From NCBI GenBank assembly GCA_002437585.1, contig DJQM01000003.1:22708-86707 (forward strand): 64,000 nucleotides of DNA. Reading direction: 5' to 3'. A program made the translations under genes and the position numbers. Under the pieces are notes generated by a model, which was given only the letters and a program-made list of their open reading frames with translations, had not been told where the DNA came from and searched no databases. Origin of the DNA: Clostridiales bacterium UBA6386. Lineage in GTDB: Bacteria; Bacillota; Clostridia; Oscillospirales; Oscillospiraceae. Within the stretch, counting starts at the first letter, position 1, and each line of letters starts with the position of its first letter. Of this stretch, positions 52,231-60,683 are shown one piece after another.

Positions 52231-53933
52231 TAACTTGTATTTGAACCGATGAACCGTGCCGTTTCGGAACGTGATAGCGGTGATTTTTCCGTTCGTCGCC
52301 TCCACCTCCTGCACGATACTCAGAACAAAGTCTCGAATTGCTGTGGGTTCGAGCGTGCGGACGAGCTTCTCATAGTCGACACTGGTGTCTTCGATCAGCT
52401 TGTTGACCATGATGAAGTAGCTGGCTTTCTTCAGAAAGTCTGAACTGTCTTCGCTACTTGAAAGACCGGTCGCAGCAAGCTCTGTAATCCGTTTATCTGT
52501 CTCCGCAAGCTGACGCTCGATATTGGGGTGCGTTCGACAATGAAATCCTTCTCTGGCATCGCCTCGTCGTCGTACAGGAAAAGCGTATTCAGGCGAGAGA
52601 GAGCCGTCTCCAGCTTCCGCTTTCGCGCCTTCAGGTTGTCCATGTCCCGCCCTTCGCCGCTGGATGAGGTGAAAGCATACTGTGGCCGATACTCGACTGC
52701 TTCGCCCGCCGCTGCGAATGCGGTGAGGAGCTGCTGAACCGCTTCGGAATTGATACTCTCGACTGACTTGAATGTCTCGCCACGCAGCAATTTACGCTCC
52801 AGAACATCCGGTTGTATGTCAGCTGCGCTGTTGTGAGCTGCTCGGATGATGTTGGCGGCGTAATTCAGGACAAAGGAGCCGACCGCAAGGTCCGAGATGT
52901 ACTTGTTGGTGCAGGTCGTTCCCTTGCGACGTCGACTGGCGCAGGCATACTGAGAAGGGCAGAAGCCATTCGCTCTGCGCTTATCTGCCGAAGCCGACAT
53001 ATTCGACCCGCAGATGCCGCACCGCATCAGACCACTGAAGATGTGGGTATGCTTTCTGGCATATGACTTGCCCGGAGTCGGTGTCCCGCGCCTGTTTCGC
53101 ATGAGCAGGAACTTGATGCGGTAGAATTGATCCTCGCTCAAGATAGGCTCGTGATGACGCTCGACGCAGACCCACTCGCTCTCGTCACGTCTCTCGATGC
53201 CCTTGCCGTCCGAATGGACGTTGTAAACGTACTGACCGATGTACCACGGGTTCGTAAGAATGACATGAATCGAGGTCGGCGTCCACGCGAAGCCGCGCCG
53301 CGTCTTTATGCCGGCGTCATTGAGCCACTTGACGACATACAGAAGCGATTGATGCTCCTCGTATCGACGCACATAGCCCGCTTCCGTCTCGTCCAGCAGG
53401 AACGAGGCGGCTTCCTTATCCCAACGATAGCCGTATGGGACGCGGCCGCCGTTCCACTGACCGTTACCAGCTCGTGACAGCATAACGGCTGTGACACGCT
53501 CGGAAGTCTGCTTACGCTCGAACTGCGCGAAGACCATGATGATTTGAAGCATCGCTTCGCCCATCGCTGTCGAGGTGTCGAACTGTTCGTTCTTGCTGAC
53601 GAAGGCAACGCCGAGACGCTTCAACTCCTCGCTCATGGTGGCGAAGTCGATGATGTTACGGCTGATACGGTCAATCTTCCAGACCAGCAGGTGCGAGAAC
53701 TCACCAGTACGGATGCGATCCATCATAGCCTGATAATCTGGCCGGTCTGTGTTCTTAGCAGAATAGCCGGGGTCGGTGAAGACGACGTAGTCGTTGATGC
53801 CGAGAACCATCTGGCAGTACGAAATCAGTTCACGCTCCTGCACTTTCAGAGAGTCCTTGTCAACCTGCCAGTGGGTCGACACGCGAATGTATATTGCTAC
53901 CTTGATGGCGGATAGTTTGTCGCGAATGGACAT
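52228..53933 (-). pseudogene. Large serine recombinase (integrase), frameshifted
   Basis: Resolvase/invertase domain: AIYIRVSTHW (catalytic Ser19), VFTDPGYSAKNTDRPDYQAM and LVWKIDRISRN. A Recombinase domain and a zinc-ribbon region (CGICGSNM, YACASRRRKGTTC) follow. The frame ends at 52431, but a second ORF (52228-52410) continues as NIERQLAETDKRITEL...MVNKLIEDTSVDYEK. One missing base at a G-run (52525-52528 on the plus strand) would restore a 568-residue protein. The recombinase is probably inactive unless the shift is a sequencing error. Start ATG 53933, GGAGGCC upstream. Confidence 0.9.
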
Positions 53934-54111
53934 AAGAAGGCCTCCGTTTGAGAAATTATAGGACAGTCCGCGGACAGTCCTATGGAAAGTCTGATGATTT
54001 TCCGCGGTAACCGTCACCGTCACCTACACCGTCACCGTCACCGTATCTATACAGAAAGATAATATAAGGGCGAGGCGTCGCTGCGCGAGCCCCGCCCAAA
54101 AGTGATTTTGC

Positions 54112-55356
54112 TCAGTACATTCCTTCGACTGGATGCCTAAACATCCACATCAGATTTTGCAACAGAGAGAGCGAACTGCTCTGCTGCGGAGACGAACGCG
54201 ATTTCTCCGGAAAGAACCTTGTCAATGTCAGCGTAGTAGAACCCGGCCTCGTACCATACGGAGGAGTTTTGCAGCGACGCAAGTCTACGAAAGGCTTGTA
54301 CGCCTCAAGGAAGGGCTCTGCCTCAAAGGAGAAGACTCCGGCTCGTTCTAAAGCTGCTTTGATACGACCTGGCATGATGTAGAGATCCGCATGTCCACCG
54401 GAGATGCTGAATGTGAGCAGAGCAAACGAACGACCATCTGGCGTGGCGAGCTGGATGGTTAGCTCAGTAGGCATGATTTTGACGGACAGGCCGGTAGCGG
54501 ACTCCAGCGTGTAAATCAACTCCGTGATTTCGTCCGGATCGTATCCACCATTTTCGGAGAACCGATTGATGAACTCGCTACGCGATAGGATTGGCCCACT
54601 GACATACTTCCATTTGCGGGGCACTTCGACAGCCGGGGAAAACGGAACGGCTCGGCGCTCCACGATGGATGTCTTTGTCAAGAGGTAGGGGATGACAATG
54701 GTTTCGTCTCCGCACTCATAGACTTCAATCTCGGCCAAGGCGAGGTTGAACGACATCGAGGTGTTGTCGTTCAAGAAGTCGGCAAGCTGCTGTACGCTAG
54801 TTCTGATGCCGTCGCCGATGATAAGCAGCAGGAAAGAGGCGTTTTCAAGATTGACGTTCAAACTGTCTATGAGAGACCTTTCATCCGAAAAAGATAGGAG
54901 TCCCTTCGCTGCCATCAGGTCAATGACCCGGTGCGCTTGACCGCTCTTGCGGTAGGTATAGTTGTATGCGATTTCGTCCAACTTGGCAGCGTCCCATTTC
55001 TGAAGCTCCTTTGCATAGTCGATGATCTGGGCAACGACAGTGCGGCGAGCCTCCTGATTGCGGTACAGTTTTGTCTCGACGATAACGATACCACCATTCG
55101 GGGTGATGTAGAGGTTGTCGATGTATCCCTGCATCTCGCCGGAGCCAACAGGAACCTCACGACCGATGCAGATGAGGTCGTGGTATTCTGGGGAAACGTC
55201 GGCAGCTGGTATCATTGCGGGGTTATTCTCCAGCAGCTCCTGAAGCCATGCCTCGTTGAAATTGCCAGACATGAACGGTGTGCGCGTCAATGGTGAAGCC
55301 GAACCGTTCGCACCGATGCGGAATGCACTCCTGTGAGTGCGCTCACCGTAGATCAT
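54112..55356 (-). CDS. PD-(D/E)XK nuclease-like protein (3' frameshift)
   Basis: 414 residues as read. Residues ~75-110 hold the nuclease core: GYIDNLYITPNGGIVIVETK (Asp...Glu-x-Lys) and VVAQIIDYAKELQKW, like DUF91/RecB-type nucleases. The second half is an uncharacterised alpha/beta region. The last ~55 residues (PGSTTLTLTRFFPEKSRS) look like a wrong frame; the alternative frame from about 54280 gives YEAGFYYADIDKVLSGEI...SDVDV and stops at 54137. One extra base would give a 406-residue protein. It overlaps the repressor gene's stop region and may be a phage-encoded nuclease or defence gene. Confidence 0.7.
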   Translation of the reverse strand: MIYGERTHRSAFRIGANGSASPLTRTPFMSGNFNEAWLQELLENNPAMIPAADVSPEYHDLICIGREVPVGSGEMQGYIDNLYITPNGGIVIVETKLYRNQEARRTVVAQIIDYAKELQKWDAAKLDEIAYNYTYRKSGQAHRVIDLMAAKGLLSFSDERSLIDSLNVNLENASFLLLIIGDGIRTSVQQLADFLNDNTSMSFNLALAEIEVYECGDETIVIPYLLTKTSIVERRAVPFSPAVEVPRKWKYVSGPILSRSEFINRFSENGGYDPDEITELIYTLESATGLSVKIMPTELTIQLATPDGRSFALLTFSISGGHADLYIMPGRIKAALERAGVFSFEAEPFLEAYKPFVDLRRCKTPPYGTRPGSTTLTLTRFFPEKSRSSPQQSSSLSLLQNLMWMFRHPVEGMY

Positions 55357-55358
55357 GG

Positions 55359-55685
55359 TTATTTCTCCTTCCGGTATTTGTTCAGAACGGCTTGAATTAC
55401 GCGCCGGTCTTCGGGGGAAGCGACCTCATAGAGGTCTGCGACTTCCTGAATCTCCTGCGGCATGACATTGTAGCGTTCGCCGGAAAGACCGAGCATCCAA
55501 TCGAGCGAGACATCGAAGAAATCCGCCAGACGCATCAGATTCGGGAGATCTGGCGTCCGCCCGCCGGATAGGTAACGATGAATAGTGGTCGGTGCCATGT
55601 TCGTCTCTGCACCAAGGTCGACAACAGCAAGCCCCCGCGCCTCGATTAGGGTGGTCAGGTTCGCTCTGAATTTGGAAAAGTCCAT
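55359..55685 (-). CDS. XRE-family phage repressor
   Basis: 108 residues. An N-terminal helix-turn-helix (LIEARGLAVVDLGAETNMAP, TTIHRYLSGGRTPDLPNLMR) precedes a short C-terminal part. ATG 55685 follows AGGAGGACTATACACT; upstream frame to 55856 lacks a ribosome binding site. It is divergent from the Cro-like gene at 55880 and upstream of the nuclease (3-bp gap). It probably binds the TTACC-type operator at 55811. Confidence 0.85.
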   Translation of the reverse strand: MDFSKFRANLTTLIEARGLAVVDLGAETNMAPTTIHRYLSGGRTPDLPNLMRLADFFDVSLDWMLGLSGERYNVMPQEIQEVADLYEVASPEDRRVIQAVLNKYRKEK

Positions 55686-55803
55686 AGTGTATAGTCCTCC
55701 TACTATAAGTCTGTTTATATATATGATATTGCATTGTGGCTCGCTTTGCAAGAAAAACCTACCGCTACTGACCAAAAAAATACCGAAAGCGGCCGAAAAA
55801 CTC

Positions 55804-55832
55804 TTGATAATTACCAATTGGTAAGTTATAAT
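55804..55832 (+). promoter_or_regulatory. Rightward phage promoter with embedded palindromic operator
   Basis: TTGATA (55804-55809), 17-bp spacer and TATAAT (55827-55832). The perfect palindrome TTACCAATTGGTAA (55811-55824) lies inside the spacer, so a bound repressor would exclude polymerase. Related sites occur at 56083 and 56131. Confidence 0.85.
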
Positions 55833-55879
55833 AAGTATATCGGTAACACAAAACACAAAAAGGAACGGAGGTGAACGAA

Positions 55880-56110
55880 ATGAAACCGCTCGAAATCAAA
55901 GGAGCCCGCACAAGGCTTGGATACACGCAGCAGTACATGGCAGACAGGCTCGGCATATCCTTGGACACATACAGGAAGAAGGAGAAGGGAGTCATTAAGT
56001 TCGCCGACCCAGAAAAGGTGGCCGTTGCGAAGCTGCTGGAGTTAACCGCCCAGCAGGTGAACGACTTTTTTTCGATGGGCAGTTACCGATTGGTAATGCT
56101 TAAAATGTGA
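55880..56110 (+). CDS. Cro-like XRE-family regulator
   Basis: 76 residues. HTH: GARTRLGYTQQYMADRLGIS followed by LDTYRKKEKG. ATG 55880 lies after GGAGGTGAACGAA. It is divergent from the repressor at 55685. The 3' end of the gene contains a second TTACCgATTGGTAA site (56083-56096). It probably competes with the repressor for the same operators. Confidence 0.82.
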   Translation: MKPLEIKGARTRLGYTQQYMADRLGISLDTYRKKEKGVIKFADPEKVAVAKLLELTAQQVNDFFSMGSYRLVMLKM

Positions 56111-56138
56111 AGTGGTAATATATTTTTCTTTTACCAAT
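56083..56138. promoter_or_regulatory. Additional operator-like sites at the end of cro
   Basis: TTACCGATTGGTAA (56083-56096, one mismatch from palindrome) lies in the last codons of the Cro-like gene. GGTAATATA (56113) and TTACCAAT (56131-56138) are half-site-like. They could be further repressor sites. Confidence 0.55.
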
Positions 56139-56204
56139 GAACGACTGACTGGTTTGTTTGCCTTGTCACTATGGTCATTATAAGCGATTGGAGGGCGAGA
56201 AAAA

Positions 56205-56291
56205 ATGGGTCGTGGAGCCACAAAAGCGGCGGGCAATGGCTTACGACAACACTCATCTGGTAAAACTTGCGGCCCTCAAGGCTCTGGCTGA
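56205..56291 (+). pseudogene. Orphan start of a lost phage gene at a deletion junction
   Basis: GGAGGGCGAG (56190-56199) and ATG 56205 open a 28-codon frame (MGRGATKAAGNG...) that then runs out of phase into the fibre gene. The fibre gene's own ATG (56236) has no good ribosome binding site. This fits a deletion that joined the 5' end of one gene to the start of another. Confidence 0.4.
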
Positions 56292-57138
56292 GAAGGTCAA
56301 GAGCGATTACGCTCTGAAGACTGAGCTATCCGCTCTTTCCGACAAGGTCGATAACCTCGTCACCGCCGGCGGCGAGCCCAACAAGCTGGAAGGTGTCAAG
56401 GTCAACGGTACTGCTCTGGCTATCGCCGAGAAGATGGTTGACATCCTGATTACTACCGGCTCCGCGAACGGCACTATCTCTGTGAACAAGGTTGATACCG
56501 CCATCAAGGGTCTGGCTGCGCTGGCCTTCAAGGCGAAGGTTTCTCAGACCGACCTCGACGAAGCTCTGGCCGCTGTTCTGGCCGGCAAGGCTGACGCTGC
56601 GACCACTCTGGCCGGCTACGGCATCACCGATGCCTACACCAAGGACGAGCTGAACGCCAAGATCAGCGCCGTCTACAAGCCCGCTGGCTCCGTCGCCTTC
56701 GCTGACCTGCCTGAGCTGGCTGAGGGCGTTCTGGGAAACGTCTACAACGTGACCAACGCTTTCACCACCACCGACAGCTTCGTTGAAGGCACTGGCAACA
56801 AGTACCCCAAGGACACCAACGTCGTCGTCATCAAGTCCGGCGAGGACTACAAGTTCGACGTGCTGGCCGGCTTCGTGGATCTGTCCGGTAAGGTCGATAA
56901 GGAAGACGGCAAGGGTCTGTCCGCCAACGACTTCACCGACGCGCTGAAGGCTAAGCTGGATGCCATCGCTGAGGGCGCTACCAAGGTCGAGGCTTCCGAG
57001 ACCAACGGCAACATCAAGATCAACGGCACCGAGACTCAGGTGTATAAGGAGCCTTCCGATGTCGTTCATGGCGCTGTCGCCACCGACGACGAAGTGACCG
57101 AGATGCTCAATGAGGTCTTCACCACTACCGGCGCCTAA
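56236..57138 (+). CDS. Phage tail-fibre-like protein
   Basis: 300 residues starting MAYDNTHLVKLAALKALAEK. It has heptad-like helix regions, a YGITDAYTKDEL fibre motif (a trimeric-fibre sequence), and short beta segments (KVEASETNGNIKINGTETQV). There is no signal peptide. It probably forms part of the tail tip or receptor-binding fibre. Start ATG 56236 has a weak ribosome binding site (see the orphan start at 56205). Confidence 0.78.
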   Translation: MAYDNTHLVKLAALKALAEKVKSDYALKTELSALSDKVDNLVTAGGEPNKLEGVKVNGTALAIAEKMVDILITTGSANGTISVNKVDTAIKGLAALAFKAKVSQTDLDEALAAVLAGKADAATTLAGYGITDAYTKDELNAKISAVYKPAGSVAFADLPELAEGVLGNVYNVTNAFTTTDSFVEGTGNKYPKDTNVVVIKSGEDYKFDVLAGFVDLSGKVDKEDGKGLSANDFTDALKAKLDAIAEGATKVEASETNGNIKINGTETQVYKEPSDVVHGAVATDDEVTEMLNEVFTTTGA

Positions 57139-57157
57139 TCCCACAGGAACACGCGAA

Positions 57158-57186
57158 AGGGCAGGGGGAGAAATCCCTCTGCCCTC
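57158..57186 (+). other. GC-rich hairpin between fibre genes
   Basis: AGGGCAGGGGGA and TCCCTCTGCCCT pair with a G-T or A mismatch and a short loop; only CTATTA follows, so terminator activity is doubtful. Confidence 0.4.
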
Positions 57187-57213
57187 TATTATCCGACATG
57201 GAGGTATTAGCGC

Positions 57214-57624
57214 ATGGGTAAGTTGACACTCACCGAGCATCTGAAAGCCTGTGCGGAAGCTGCAAAGAATTTTACGAACGGTCTGGTAGCCGAGCTGGCG
57301 CAGACTGTGACGGAGGCGATGCAGGAGATGGAGAACGTCAAGGCCGATAAGCAGGCTTCGATTTCCATCACAATTCCGACTACGGGCTGGGGCGTTGATG
57401 AAGCGTCGGAAAGTTACCCGAACTACTACGACATCACGGTCGCGGGAGTGACGGCAAAAGACCGCGCTGATATTGCGATTGCCCCGAACAGCATGGACGT
57501 GGCTATCGGCTGCGGCATTTGTCCCACCAACGAAACGCTGGCTGGGAAGATTCGTATGTGGGCGAGATCCACTCCCACCGAAGCGATTGCCGCAGAATAC
57601 AGGCTGAATCAAGGAAAGGAGTAA
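57214..57624 (+). CDS. Phage tail-associated protein, unrecognised
   Basis: 136 residues: an N-terminal helix (HLKACAEAAKNFTNGLVAEL) followed by a beta-rich domain (ASISITIPTTGWGV, YYDITVAGVTAKDRADIAI). ATG 57214 has GGAGGTATTAGCGC upstream. It sits between two fibre-like genes, so it is likely a tail-tip or fibre accessory; function is not identified. Confidence 0.75.
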   Translation: MGKLTLTEHLKACAEAAKNFTNGLVAELAQTVTEAMQEMENVKADKQASISITIPTTGWGVDEASESYPNYYDITVAGVTAKDRADIAIAPNSMDVAIGCGICPTNETLAGKIRMWARSTPTEAIAAEYRLNQGKE

Positions 57625-57633
57625 CCTGACGTT

Positions 57634-58020
57634 ATGGCTTATGGAACTGTAAATGTCGGTCAGGCTCAGACCGATGACAGCAAGTATCTCACTACCGAGC
57701 AAGTTGGTACGCCGGGTGGCCTAGCTACTCTGGATGCCAACGGCAAGCTGACCACCTCGCAGCGGCCAGACATCGACGCATACACGAAGCAGCAGACCGA
57801 TGACCTCGTGGATCAGGACATCGCCACTCACAACAGCGACGCATCCGCCCACGGCGACATCCGCACTTCCGTCGCGTCCGTCGAGGCAGCTGTTAAGGCT
57901 CTTGAGCTGAAATACGGCACCGACATCACGAAGAACCCGTTCAGCGTCGGTTTCACTACGCTGGATGACGTCAACGTGACCGGCGTATGGAATGAATCGC
58001 TTGGCAGGATCGAGTTCTGA
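57634..58020 (+). CDS. Phage tail-fibre-like protein (short)
   Basis: 128 residues. Contains the fibre-type stretch GTPGGLATLDANGKLTTSQR, then IDAYTKQQTDDLVDQDIATH and a coiled-coil-like middle (SVASVEAAVKALELK). ATG 57634 with AAGGAG upstream, 9 bp after the previous gene. Likely part of the same fibre assembly. Confidence 0.75.
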   Translation: MAYGTVNVGQAQTDDSKYLTTEQVGTPGGLATLDANGKLTTSQRPDIDAYTKQQTDDLVDQDIATHNSDASAHGDIRTSVASVEAAVKALELKYGTDITKNPFSVGFTTLDDVNVTGVWNESLGRIEF

Positions 58021-58145
58021 TGGCAGAGAAAATCATTTTCCCGCGCCTCGCTGATGGAATTTCCCGCATCGTCAGAACTTATTCTCAGCGTTCACGCCTC
58101 CGTGCGGCTGCAAGCGCAGCACCGATCTTGTCATCTGCGGTATGA
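58020..58145 (+). CDS. Short basic phage ORF overlapping the fibre gene stop
   Basis: 41 residues (MAEKIIFPRLADGISRIVRT then SQRSRLRAAASAAPI). ATG 58020 overlaps the preceding TGA by one base. No function is recognised; translation by coupling is plausible. Confidence 0.45.
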   Translation: MAEKIIFPRLADGISRIVRTYSQRSRLRAAASAAPILSSAV

Positions 58146-58381
58146 CCAACGTTCAGAATTATGGGACGCTGGCCGTCAAGAGCAAATGCTGCATTTCCAT
58201 CGGCGATCCGGTGGAGATCCACCGGAAACTCAACGGGAACCGGACGGTACGGGAGAAGCGCAGGCTTCGCCAATGCCGCAACCTCTACAAGAAACAGCAT
58301 CAGAACAGGGAGACGGAGAAATCCGGCTCCTTTTCTTATGCCCAACGCCCCACGGATGTTCTTCCGTGGGCCGACTCTTAA
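58142..58381 (+). CDS. Small phage ORF, unrecognised
   Basis: 79 residues beginning MTNVQNYGTLAVKSKCCISI and GDPVEIHRKL; the C-terminal half is very basic. Its ATG overlaps the previous stop (ATGA), suggesting coupling, but its ribosome binding site is weak. A small hairpin (CCCACGG...CCGTGGG) occurs near its end. It may be real or a decayed remnant. Confidence 0.4.
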   Translation: MTNVQNYGTLAVKSKCCISIGDPVEIHRKLNGNRTVREKRRLRQCRNLYKKQHQNRETEKSGSFSYAQRPTDVLPWADS

Positions 58382-58405
58382 CTCTTATCAAGGAGGAAAA
58401 ACGAA

Positions 58406-59662
58406 ATGGCAAATGTGCTTTTGAGCACCAAAGCCGTCGGCAGCACTGTTAAGCTGAGCGTCAACGGTGCGGCGAAAGAGTTCATCGTTGTCCATCAGGG
58501 CAAGCCCAGCTCTCTGTACGATGACTCCTGCAACGGTACTTGGTTGTTGATGAAGGACATCTACGAAAAGAGAAAGTGGGGCAGTAGCACCGCATATGCG
58601 TCTTCGTCTATTCACAGTTACCTGAACAGTACGTTTCTCGGACTGTTCGATAGCAACATTCAGGAGGCTATCAAGCAGGTCAAGATTCCGTACTACGACA
58701 AAAACGGGAGTGGTAAATATTCTGGCGCAGACGGTCTGCCTGCGAAGATCTTCCTGCTGGCTTCCAGAGAAATCTCATCGGGAAGCACGAAAAGCGGAGA
58801 CGGCGATATACTAGCCTACTTCAGCCAGAACACCGACGATGGTGCCGGGATCGCATACCTGGACGGCTCGGCCGTCAACTGGTGGACCCGCACCCCGACC
58901 GGCCTTGGCTTATCATATGTGATTTACGTCAAAACCGATGGCAAACCGGTAGCGGGCAGCAATAACGGCTACCCAAGCCTCCAATACGGTATCCGTCCCG
59001 CTTTGGTTCTTCCCTCTACACTCTCGGTCTCTGACGACGGCACCGTATCCACGAATACGCCTCCGACTATCACCAGTACCAGCGGCGCAAGTGGCGTGAA
59101 CCTCGGCAGTAAGGCGGCGGCGTTCACCTTCCAGTACACGGTATCCGCCGACGATGGCGATACGCTGACCATTACGGAGAAGCTGGACGGTGTGACGAAG
59201 AAGACGCGCAGCGACGTAGCCAGCGGCACCACGCTCACCTTCGAGTGCGCCAGCACCGCGGCGGAGTTCCAGAAGATTCTCAACGGCAGCCACACCATCA
59301 CTATCGAGGTGAGCGACGGCAAGGAGACGGCTACCTTCACGGCGAGCTTCAGCAAGGCGGTCTACAAGGCAATCATTACGCTGAAGACACCGCTGGCGGT
59401 GTCCGGTGACATTACGCTGGCGATCATGTCCGTCACGGGTCAGATTCCGGATGGTGCGGTCTACAAGGCCGAAGCCACCAACAACGCAAAGGACACCAGC
59501 CCCGTGTGGCAGGACGTCACCGCGGAGGTCAAGAGCGGCGCAAACATCGTCTTCACGAACAAGACGGCAGCAGACGGCGCGGCGTTCAACTTCCGCATCA
59601 CTGTGGAGCGCGGCACGTCCGCCGGCGGATATATCTCCGGCGTGAGCGGCGCGTTCCCGTAA
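58406..59662 (+). CDS. Phage tail protein with DUF6273 (C-type-lectin-like) domain
   Basis: 418 residues. Residues ~25-205 are DUF6273-like, with WWTRTPTGLG and YGIRPALVLPSTLSVSDDG near the domain end. A beta-rich Ig/fibronectin-like tail follows (TFQYTVSADDGDTLTITEKL). DUF6273 proteins form receptor-binding or host-range parts, and some are targets of diversity-generating retroelements; none is seen in the window. ATG 58406 has AAGGAGGAAAAACGAA upstream. Confidence 0.85.
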   Translation: MANVLLSTKAVGSTVKLSVNGAAKEFIVVHQGKPSSLYDDSCNGTWLLMKDIYEKRKWGSSTAYASSSIHSYLNSTFLGLFDSNIQEAIKQVKIPYYDKNGSGKYSGADGLPAKIFLLASREISSGSTKSGDGDILAYFSQNTDDGAGIAYLDGSAVNWWTRTPTGLGLSYVIYVKTDGKPVAGSNNGYPSLQYGIRPALVLPSTLSVSDDGTVSTNTPPTITSTSGASGVNLGSKAAAFTFQYTVSADDGDTLTITEKLDGVTKKTRSDVASGTTLTFECASTAAEFQKILNGSHTITIEVSDGKETATFTASFSKAVYKAIITLKTPLAVSGDITLAIMSVTGQIPDGAVYKAEATNNAKDTSPVWQDVTAEVKSGANIVFTNKTAADGAAFNFRITVERGTSAGGYISGVSGAFP

Positions 59663-59674
59663 GGAGGGAAAGTC

Positions 59675-60256
59675 ATGGGACTCGTATGGAGAAAGGATGA
59701 CCTGCTGACGCTGTCCGAGAAGCAGCTCAGCATGGCGAACGAAACCTGCCAGCAGAAGATCTACGCCGGTATCGATGTAGAACTGAGCGGCGGGACGGAG
59801 CATTTCTCTCTGGAGACGCACGATCAGGCGAACATCGAATCCATGTTCACTGCCATCACGCTCGGCGCGAAGGAGCAGCAGTATCACTGCGACGGCGGAG
59901 AGGTCAAGACCTACTCCGCCGCCGACGTCGTTGTGCTGTACGCAGCCTACAAGAACTTCGTCACGAAGCAGACGACCTACTGCAACCTTCTGAAGAAGTG
60001 GTTCAAGCGTGAGACGGACAATGCCGTCATTGGCGCCATCCAGTATGGCGACAACTTGCCGGAAGACCTGACTGCACAGATGCAGACTATCCTCGACGCC
60101 GCGACGGCACAGCTCACCAGCATCACCGCTGCGGTCAGCGACGGTGCGTTTGCGGATAAGATCTCGTCTCTGGAGAACCAGATGACTGAAACCCAGATGG
60201 CATTGTGCGATGTATACGAGCAGGTCATCACAGCGACTTCAGCTACGGAGGGATAA
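59675..60256 (+). CDS. Phage tail-tip/DUF4376-like protein
   Basis: 193 residues. The region YAGIDVELSGGTEHFSLETH through ITLGAKEQQYHCDGGEVKTY resembles DUF4376-type phage proteins; a C-terminal coiled-coil stretch follows. ATG 59675 follows AAGGAGGGAAAGTC, 12 bp after the DUF6273 gene. It may help fibre attachment; the family match is from recollection. Confidence 0.7.
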   Translation: MGLVWRKDDLLTLSEKQLSMANETCQQKIYAGIDVELSGGTEHFSLETHDQANIESMFTAITLGAKEQQYHCDGGEVKTYSAADVVVLYAAYKNFVTKQTTYCNLLKKWFKRETDNAVIGAIQYGDNLPEDLTAQMQTILDAATAQLTSITAAVSDGAFADKISSLENQMTETQMALCDVYEQVITATSATEG

Positions 60257-60260
60257 AGCT

Positions 60261-60371
60261 ATGGCAAGAATTTATGCAACCCTGATTCGTAAGGGTGAGA
60301 AGACCATCGAAGATGTCCCGGAGAGGCTCCGGGTAGCCGTGGAGGCTCTGCTCGCAGAGGATGCCGTATGA
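60261..60371 (+). CDS. Tiny phage protein, CD1375-like (copy 1)
   Basis: 36 residues: MARIYATLIRKGEKTIEDVP then ERLRVAVEALLAEDAV. GGAGGGATAAAGCT precedes the ATG. It is clearly homologous to the next small gene, so the two are a tandem duplication. Confidence 0.78.
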   Translation: MARIYATLIRKGEKTIEDVPERLRVAVEALLAEDAV

Positions 60372-60424
60372 GCGCCCTCCGCGAGTTTTGTCTTAAATAT
60401 CTGCTGAGAAAGGAGGAAGACGAA

Positions 60425-60541
60425 ATGGCTGTTGTGTACGCTACCCTGATTATCAAGGGAAAGAAGACCATCGACCAGGTGCCTGCTCGTCTGCGTAAGC
60501 AGGTCGAGGAGATTCTGGAAGCTTGCGAGGTGGAGATCTGA
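60425..60541 (+). CDS. Tiny phage protein, CD1375-like (copy 2)
   Basis: 38 residues: MAVVYATLIIKGKKTIDQVP then ARLRKQVEEILEACEVEI. ATG 60425 lies behind AAGGAGGAAGACGAA. It shares the YATLIxKGxKTIxxVPxRLR pattern with copy 1, 54 bp upstream. Function unknown. Confidence 0.78.
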   Translation: MAVVYATLIIKGKKTIDQVPARLRKQVEEILEACEVEI

Positions 60542-60552
60542 CCTCCCAGCGG

Positions 60553-60585
60553 CGGGAGTCGGTCGTTGTGACCGGCTCCCGTTTT
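60553..60585 (+). terminator. Terminator after the small tail genes
   Basis: CGGGAGTCGGTC and GACCGGCTCCCG pair around a GTTGT loop, followed by TTTTA. Confidence 0.75.
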
Positions 60586-60683
60586 ACATGAACGCAATCT
60601 GGATGCCTCTCGCCATGCAGTTATCCGGTTCACCGGCGAAGAGCGAGTCCAAACCAAGAAACTGTTGAGAGAGGTACGAGAGC

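Noticed and set aside
52228..52410. Independent 60-residue gene downstream of the recombinase
   Set aside because: Its sequence continues the recombinase C-terminus once a base is restored, so it is not a separate gene.
58406..59662. Diversity-generating retroelement variable gene
   Set aside because: No reverse transcriptase, template repeat or accessory gene is present; only the domain type is compatible.
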